A stretch of 12,221 nt of DNA from Baffinella frigidus (lineage: Eukaryota > Cryptophyceae > Cryptomonadales > Baffinellaceae): positions 618,499 through 630,719 of the forward strand of contig MU646423.1 of the NCBI GenBank assembly GCA_026770585.1. Reading direction: 5' to 3'. Numbering within the stretch: position 1 is the stretch's first letter; every line of letters starts with the position of its first letter. Shown here piece after piece: positions 1 through 8,362 of the stretch. The translations under genes were made by a program, and so were the position numbers. The notes beneath the pieces are model-generated. The model was not told the origin of the DNA, searched no databases, and was given only the letters and a program-made list of their open reading frames with translations.

Positions 1-95
1 ACCAACCAACCAACCAACCAACCAACCAACCAACCAACCAACCAACCAACCAACCAACCAACCAACCAACCAACCAACCAACCAACCAACCAACC
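1..95. repeat. AACC tetranucleotide microsatellite
   Basis: An uninterrupted ACCA/AACC array from the window edge to about 95, in the intron before ABCG exon 1 (143). It probably extends upstream of the window. Confidence 0.97.
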
Positions 96-142
96 GAACG
101 AGTTGACAGCAAAGGGGTGACGAGTGCCGCCCACTTGCGCAG

Positions 143-259
143 GTGGGGCACGCAGTCCCAGCGGGGATCAACGTCGCCGACTTCGCGCTGAACCTTGTCG
201 ACTGCGACCCGGAGGATGCCTCGTCCACTCTCGCCAAGATCACCACCCTCTGGCCCCAG
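143..259 (+). CDS. ABCG exon 1 of window: NBD-to-TMD linker
   Basis: 39 codons in phase 0. The acceptor is CAG at 140-142 and the donor is GTGTCG at 260. It encodes [15 protein letters not shown], matching the ABCG segment P-x-x-x-NPADF-x-LD that follows the nucleotide-binding domain, and then an acidic stretch ending in TTLWPQ. The usual Asn-Pro before Ala-Asp-Phe is Asn-Val here. An earlier exon must carry the NBD and the YFG segment. Confidence 0.85.
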
Positions 260-3200
260 GTGTCGCCTTTTTCGTTCTTTGGGGTGACTGTTTCCCAACA
301 TCGCTCACCTTTGGTAACCCATGATCGACCGGCAGAGCCAGGTGCAGTGTGTGATCGCGTGCTTTGCGTTGATGTGCTGTGTTGTCACGTGACCTCCATC
401 TCGTCCGTGCTGTGGTGTCACGTAACCTCCATCTTGTTCCCAACCTCCTGTTGTCAAGACACGGGCCGTGGCTCTCTTTCTCGCCCGTGCTGGAACCCCC
501 CACGTGTCTACTTCGCCAATGACGTTCCGTTCGGGGTTGGGGTGTAGGGTTGTAGGGGTGTAGCATTGGGGTGTGGAGTGTATGGTGTGGGTTCGTGAGA
601 CGTGCCCAACCCACGTTGCGTTGATGACTTCACGGTGCGTCCGACTTTTTGATTCGATGTGGGTAGTGTCTATTGACTGAGTGTGTTTCCCTGCAGCAAA
701 CGGGGAAAGATCGGTCGGTGAATCCGAGCGCGGGCACGGGGCACATCATTCGCTCTACTTCCTTCCGAACCTCCGAGGTACTTGCATGCCGGGGTTTGGT
801 CTTTAGAGTTTAGGAGTTGGGTGTCAGGGGTGAGGGGTGATGGGGTGATGGGGTGATGGGGCGATGGGGCGATGGGGGTAGGGGGTAGGGGGTAAGGGGT
901 TAGGGTTGTGATGCTCTGCATTAAAATTGACGCCACCGACCACACCCGCCTCGCGTGTGTGACTGGGAACTCCTATCTCGGTGAACCCCTGTGGGGGGGG
1001 GGGGGGGGGGGGCATTGATCATGGTCTCCCCCCCCACCACCACCACCCCCCACCCCCCACCCTCTCTCTCTCTCTCTCGCTCTCTCTATCTATCTCTTGT
1101 GAATCCTGGCGGCCATGGCCTCGGGCACCATACATCCTACACCCTGAACTCTAAACCCTGAACTTTAAAACCTGAACCCTAAACCCTGAACTCTTGAACC
1201 ATCCCTAGACCCTAAACCTTAAATCCTAAACCCCAAACCCTAAACCCTACACCCCAACACCCAGACCCCAGACCCCAAACCCTAAGACCTGAACTCTAAG
1301 CCCTAACTACGCACACACAGGGCGTGAAGCTGGGAGCGGGCTTCTTGACGCAGACGTGGGTGCACTTGCGCCGGCAGGTAACTGCTTGAGCCATTTGACA
1401 CGGCAAAGGTTGATACCGCGTACGAGCGTTGACTAATCCCAACAGTTTGACTAAACTGAACAGGTTTTGTAGTCTGAACTTGCAAGGTTTTGTAGAGGAA
1501 ATCGGGCCGGATCTTCACCGGAAAAATAGGGTGCGAACCGGGCAGGCTTGGTGCCGGGAACCCTAGGGTGCGGACCCCCTAGGGTTCCCGGCACCAAGCG
1601 ACACTGAGCTCAGTGCACCCACCCACCCACTCTTACAACGCGCTTTTTCGTCTCGATTACGTCCGCGCGCGAATCCCGACAACCGACGGAGTAAGCTGGG
1701 GAGTTGACTTGAAGTAGGTTCCCACACGCCCGTTTGTGTGGCAGTTGGTTCCACTGTGGGCAGTCTGCCGCACTCTGAAACCCAAAATCCTAAACCCTGA
1801 ACCCTAAACCCTGAACCCGCAATCCCAAACCCTAAATCCTCAATCCCAAACCGTACTGAGGATACCCTTTAGCCCTAATCCCTAAACCCTAAAACCCCAA
1901 ACCCCAAACCCCAAACCCTTAACACCCTGGAAGCAACCCTGAAGCCTGAACGCAATTCCTGAATCCAGAACTCCAACAAAATAAGGTGCAGACAATTGTG
2001 CAGACAAGACCAAACCTGAAGTCTTGAACGCGTGACCCAGAACCCTACGCAGACGGTCCTGGCGGTCCGCGACCCAACGCTTTACACGGTGCGCTTTGTC
2101 ATCTACATCGGGGTAAACCCTCATCCCCAAACCCCAAACCCGGATGAACAACAACTACCACTAGTCCGAATGTGTCCGCCTGCAAAGTGCGCGTGATTCA
2201 CAGTAAAGTGGTGTGTGTCACTAGGGTCATGGCACTGACCAAGGAGTTGGCGCGGACGGCAGGCGGCAGCGCTCTTCATGCTGGTCTACTTCGACTCGCG
2301 CGAACGCATCCAGACCCAGGTTCTGTCAACCCTAAATCCTAAACCCTAAACCCCAAACCCTAAACCCTAAACCCCAAACTCCAAACACCAAACCCCAAAC
2401 CCCAAACCCTAAGCCCAAAACCCTAGAACCTAGAAGCTAAACCCTAATCCAGGTGTCTTGAGGACCTTTGGGGTTTATGGATTCCCCATCATAACTGACC
2501 ACCGGGTACGAGCCAGACTCTCAAGAGCTGGAAGGCAGAGCAAAGTTCAAGGGCCGCTCCTGCCCGCCTGCCTGGTGTCGTGCCCACGGGTGAGGTCGAG
2601 AGTCGTGTCCAGCTGATTCCGGTGGCACTGGGCGGCAGGTGACGAACAAGGTGTTCCTGTGCATGTGGTTCGTGGCTGTCCCCACCTGCATGTCCACCGC
2701 TGCGGTTTGCCCTACACCCTCAACTCTTAATTAACCCGAACCTGAAACCTGAACCATGCACCCTGCACCCTGCACCCTAAACTCTCCTCAACTCTCAACC
2801 CCCAAATCCTCAACCCTCAACCCTCAACTCTCAACCCCGACACCTGAAACCTGAACCCTGAAGCCTACACCCAGAACCCTAAATTCTAAACCTACACCCT
2901 AAACCCTAAACCCTCAAAACTAAACACTAAACACTAAACACTAAACACCAAGCCCTAAGCCATAAACCCTAAACCCCAAACCTGAAACCCTAATCCTGAA
3001 ACCCGAAACCAGATCCCATCGATGATGTTCGAATTCCGTTCCATCCGCAAAGAGGTGCCCCTAAACCACAAACCATAAACCATGAACCATGAACCGTAAG
3101 CCGTGAACCATAAACCAGACCCCAAATCCTAAACTCTGAAACCCTAATTCCTTCAGCGTTAACTATAAATTCTAAAACCTGAACCCCAAGCCCTGACCCT

Positions 3201-3961
3201 AAACCCCAGACACCAAACACAAAACACCAAACACAAAACCCAAAACCCTCAACCCCCGTGCAACCCGGTCTTCTACTTGATCTCCAACCTGCCGCGAGGT
3301 GACACGGCTATGCATAAGTTGACGCTCTGGGTCTGCGGTACTAATCCGTCAACCTTGGAGTGAAACGAGCCCCCCGCACAGGTGATCAACGGGCAGTACA
3401 ACCCGGTCTCCTACTTCATCTCGAACATCCTGGTCCAAGCGGTGGGCGTCTTTCTACTCGCGGTCGCGTCCCTGGTCATGCCCTACGCCGCGTCCAACTG
3501 GTACCTCCCGCCCGTGACTCTCCCGCCCGTGACAGGCGCGCCTCCGAGGTTGACTGATCCCAGCGTTTCTTGGAACAAGCTTGCTCGGATCAGATACCGC
3601 CCTGGTGCGGAAACGCCCGGTTTGGTGAACTGTCGCAGGGCTCGCCTCACCGCACCTTACTTTGTGTGGGAACTTCTGCACCTTCGGGGGTTTCCTCCGA
3701 GCAGCAAGGTGTTGTTCTTTCTGAAGGTTGCCCCGCGAGTAGCAAGGTGAGTTATGCGGGGCAACGCGGGGGCTCGGTTTCACTCCAAAGTTGACGGATT
3801 AGTACCGCAGACCGAGGACGTCAACTTATGTATGGCTCTGTAACCTCGCGGCAGGTGGGGCCCAAACTACCCCCCGATGCTTGTCATCTTCTCCGTCTCC
3901 CTCTGGGTATCCATCCTCCCGTTGCCCTAACACCGAAACCTCAAACCCTAAACACTGAACC

Positions 3962-4042
<81 letters not shown>

Positions 4043-7000
4043 ACCCTGAAACCTAAAACCTAAAACCTAAAACCTAAAACCTAACCCTCGACCCTCGACC
4101 CTCGACCCTCGACCCTCAACATTAAACACTCAACCTCAAACCCTAAACCCTCAACGAAACCCTGAACTCTTAACTCTAATCCCTAAACTCCTAAACCCTC
4201 AACCCGAAACCCTAAACCGAGTGCTCAACGACAGAGAGAGAGTACTGTATTGGACAACATGGGGCACCTTTGTCGCCAGCCCCTTACCTTCGCCAGCCCC
4301 TGACCAAGCGCTTCCCACTCATTTGGGATTCATTTGCTCCCGCCATAGCCCGCCTTTCTGTGGAAAGAGTGAGCACAACGTTTGGTACCTCTTGCCGCGA
4401 GATCACTGCACGTCTCGCTCTGGGCGCACTCTCTCTACCCCCTCCACAAACGGAGCGTCCCTCTCCATCAACGCTGCTTCCCCCCTCTGCACTGGGATGG
4501 CCATCCCAGTGCGCAGACTTCAGGGAGGGCTTCGTAAAGCAATTTGAACTTTTGCAAAGTACTCTATTGACGGTTGTTCCTGGGGTTAAGTGCCCTAGAC
4601 TTAAAGATTATGAGTCTGGGGCAACTTAGGAGAACTAGAGATAGTTGACTTCCCCCCCTCTCGCAATCGTCGTTTGAAAGCATGGCACAGTCACTCGCGA
4701 TCGCATTTGCAGGCCTCTCCTGATGGGGCCCTTTGCCAAGTAGTCACCTAGTCACTGCGCTTCTCCGTAACACCCATTTACGTATGCATCCCCCCTCTGC
4801 GCAGACGTCTGCGAGGCCTTTGTCAAGTGTCCCTCGTAAAGTAGTTACTGTGTAAAGTAGTTACTTTGTAAAGTAGTTACTTTGTAAAACAAGTGACGGC
4901 TGTTCTAACCCCTAACCCATGAACCCGCAACAGACGTTCGAAAGCATGGCACAGTCCCTCGCGATCGCGTTTGCAGGCCTCTCGATCGGCCCCCCGCTCG
5001 GCATGCTCTGCCAGGTACACCCAAACCTCACCCCATGTTCATTGTTTAGGGGTGTTGGTTCAGGGTCCCAAGTTTACGATTCAGGTTAAAGTCGTTGTTC
5101 GCAGATCCTTGTCGACTCAATGTGTTGTATGCATATCAAGGTTGACTAAACTGAAAGTTGAGTTGGCTAACTTCCCTGTGGTTGACTAAACCCCTCGCGC
5201 GCAGATCTGCCTGTGGTTCGCGGCATTTCTCTTCTCTGGCTTCTTCATCCGCGACGCGCCGCTGGTCATCACCGACGTCTTCGAACAGGTTGCCCCCGAG
5301 CCTCCAATCCTTACAAAGAACAGGTTATGACTGAGGCTCCCACGCACGCACGAATGTTGACTAAACTGCGCAGGGTGTGTACCAGGGCGGGGACAACCCC
5401 GGGCAGGTGGTACCGAAAGCACCTTGAACGAAACGGTTTCGAAACGGTTTCGAAATGGTACCCAGAGCATGCCGAGCCACACAGCGGGCTACAAAGGGAT
5501 TTTCGGCCCAAAACCTTATCCGTAGGAAACTCCCATATGTCTCTACGGATTGCCTACCGTAGTGTCCTGGGTCGTATCGCTTATGGGTTATTCGAAATCC
5601 CTTCGTAGCCCGCTGTGTGAGGGGGGGGGGGGAGAAAGTTTAGTCAACCTTGATCTGCTTACAACACATTTAGTACTCCATACGCGTACTGAAACAACGG
5701 TAGGGTGGAGTTTGCTATCTGAACCTCGTCACGGCCCCGCCATGGCACCAAACAAATTCCTATCATGCACAAATGATTCGTACTATCCCGGGCCAAGCCT
5801 CAACCCTAAACCCAAAACTCAAACCTGAACCCTAAACCCTGAACCCTGAAACCTAATCCTTGACCAACTAAAACCCTCAACCCTGAACCCCAAACCCTAA
5901 AGTTTAAACCCTGAACCCCAAACCCCAAACCAAACACCCTAAACCCTAAACCATTATCCTGAAACCATAAACAATAAACCATAGACCATAAACCCTAAAC
6001 CCTTAACCCTTGACCCCAATCCCCGAACCCTAAACCCTGGACCCTAAACCCTGCACACGTTATCCTAAATGCTCACCCCCAAACCCTAAACCCTAAACCC
6101 TAAACCCTAAACCCTGAACCCTGAACCCTAAACCCTCAACACTAAACCCTAAACACTAAACACTAAACATTATTCCCGAAACCCGAGACCCAAAACACTA
6201 ACCCCTAACCCCTAACCCCTAACCCCAAACCCTACACCTTAATCCTTAAGCTTAACCTCCAACCGCAACGCGCAGGCAAGCCCGCTGCGGTGGGCGATGT
6301 CTTCGATCATGAAGCAGGAGATCAAGGATGCCACCTGGGTAATCTCCTCTCTGTATCTGGGGTGTGCCAGCACCCCATTTCCCATCTGTATATGGGGTGA
6401 TCACGTCGGAGTTCCCCACTCTATCCACACCCCATGCCCATCACGCAACCTTCTGTACAGGGATACCTTGCTTGTGGAAAGGCGTACTTTCCTCACAAAA
6501 CACCGCCTAGGCCTACTGCAGGGTATTGGGAAGAGGGCGTCTTGTGAGAGAGGTACCCCTGCAAGACGTGAACGTTGATGGTGTGTTGACTTCCACTACC
6601 TCAAAACACAATCCTCAAGATACTCGGTGAACGTGTTGGTAACAATAGAAAGAATTCATGCTATGCTATATGCCTGTTGACTTTCGGCAGCTCAAAAGAA
6701 GTTGACTTTGCAAGTTGACTTTGGAATGTTGACAGGACGGCGCGTGGCTTCTCCTGGACGACGACGGCCCCGATCTGCAGGCGAGCATTTTTGCCCATTT
6801 GCGGGGCTGAAAGAGGGGTGCGGTTTAGGGTGCAGGCGAGGAGTTCCCCGTACGACTGTTGACTGAGGACTTCCCCGCATGACTGTTGACTACTCCGGGC
6901 AGCCTTTGTGCCGGCAGCACTCAATCGGGCACTCTTGCTCTGTTGAGTAAGCAGTCAGGGTTCAGGGTTCAGACACAGTCTCGGTGAGGGGGCATACATG

Positions 7001-8316
7001 GAGGCAGGACGCGTCGGTGGCAATCCAGGTCTCTCTTTGTTGACTGTTTCAGGAACTAAGCATATACCCAAAACCCTAAACCCCAATCCCTGAAGCCTAA
7101 AAGCTAAACCCTGAACCTTAGATCCCGAACCCTGAACCCTAAATCCCGAACCCTGAACTCTGAACCCTGAACCCTGAACACTGAACACTGAACCCTAAAC
7201 CCCTGAACCCTAAACCCCTGAACTCTAAACCCCTGACACCCCTAACCCCTAAACCCTAAACCCTAAGCCCCAACCCCGAAACCCTACACCCAAAACCCGA
7301 AACCCGAAACCCTAAACCCCCCAAAAAACCAAAAAACCCAAACCCTTAAACCTAAACCCTTGAACCTAAACCCTCAACCCTAAACCCTACAACGGCAGGC
7401 GCGAGCGATGGGGCGCGAGTACTACTGCGCAATCGACTCGAACCCCACCCTCTGCTTCGGCCGCTCGGGCACGCAGGTGAGAGAGACTTCTTTGTTGATG
7501 ACCACCTGGTCCGGATCCACTTTGTTGCCGAGATGATTGAGTGGGCCCGTCGTGCGCCGTGGGTGTTTGAATTCCCTTTTCCCGGTAGCCGTCTTTCGAC
7601 CTTCTCAGTACTTTGCCTCTCATGCAAGTCAACTCTCCCGGGCCAACCCTCACAAGGATCTGCGAACAACGCCTTTAGTCAACACCTTTCGAGCCCCGCG
7701 ATGTTCAGGCTCCAAGGTTGGACGGGTACCCACCAGAGAATTTTCTTGAAAAAAGGCTTCCCAGTCTGGTGTCGTGTCCACCCCCGTACGAATGACATCC
7801 AGTGTCGTGTCCCGCCCTGTACCGATCACATCGGGTGTCTTGTCCAGCCGCATACTGATCACGTCGGGTGTCTCGTCCGACCTGAACCCTGAAATCCTGA
7901 ACGCTCTGCAGGTGCTCGACACGCTCGAGAACATGTTCCAGACCGCAAACTCGGAGGACTCTTTCAAAGCGGACGTCTTCAAGATCTGCATGATCGGCCT
8001 CGCATTCAAGCTCCTGGTCAACCCTGAACCCTAATCACACAGGTTGTCTTGCTATTCTGAAGTTGATATGCTGGATGTGTGGTGCAAATTCGTTAACTTT
8101 TGCTGAGGAAAGGGCCCGGACTCACCAAATTGATGAGGCCAAACAGACTGGGATAGAAACGTATCATCAGCGTTTTGCATTCAAGCTGCTGGTGAACCCT
8201 GAACCCTGACTCCCAAAACCTGAACCCTGGCTCCCGAACCTGGAACCGGAACCGTGAGCCCAATGCCCTGTGCCCTGAGTCCTGGACCCTGCACCCTGAA
8301 CCCTCAACCCTCAATC

Positions 8317-8362
<46 letters not shown>

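Noticed and set aside
1131-1308. True chromosome end (telomere) or internal telomere array
   Set aside because: Units are degenerate, dispersed over many introns and mixed with CCCTGAA and CAACCCT. The flanking exons belong to one gene, so this is not a chromosome terminus.
3828-4049. Open frame translating the repeat as [13 protein letters not shown] units
   Set aside because: It is the CAACCCT array read in frame. The repeat length (7 bp, three units per 21 bp) keeps frames open without implying a protein.
4270-4629. 119-codon plus-strand open frame in intron 9
   Set aside because: Composition is unlike the exons. The transporter frame joins exon 9 to exon 10 with no gap to fill, and the frame lacks CAG/GT borders in the right phase.
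6955-7188. Minus-strand frame of [15 protein letters not shown] repeats (also at 2990-3220 and 8093-8314)
   Set aside because: Antisense translation of CCCTGAA repeats within ABCG introns. No other coding evidence.
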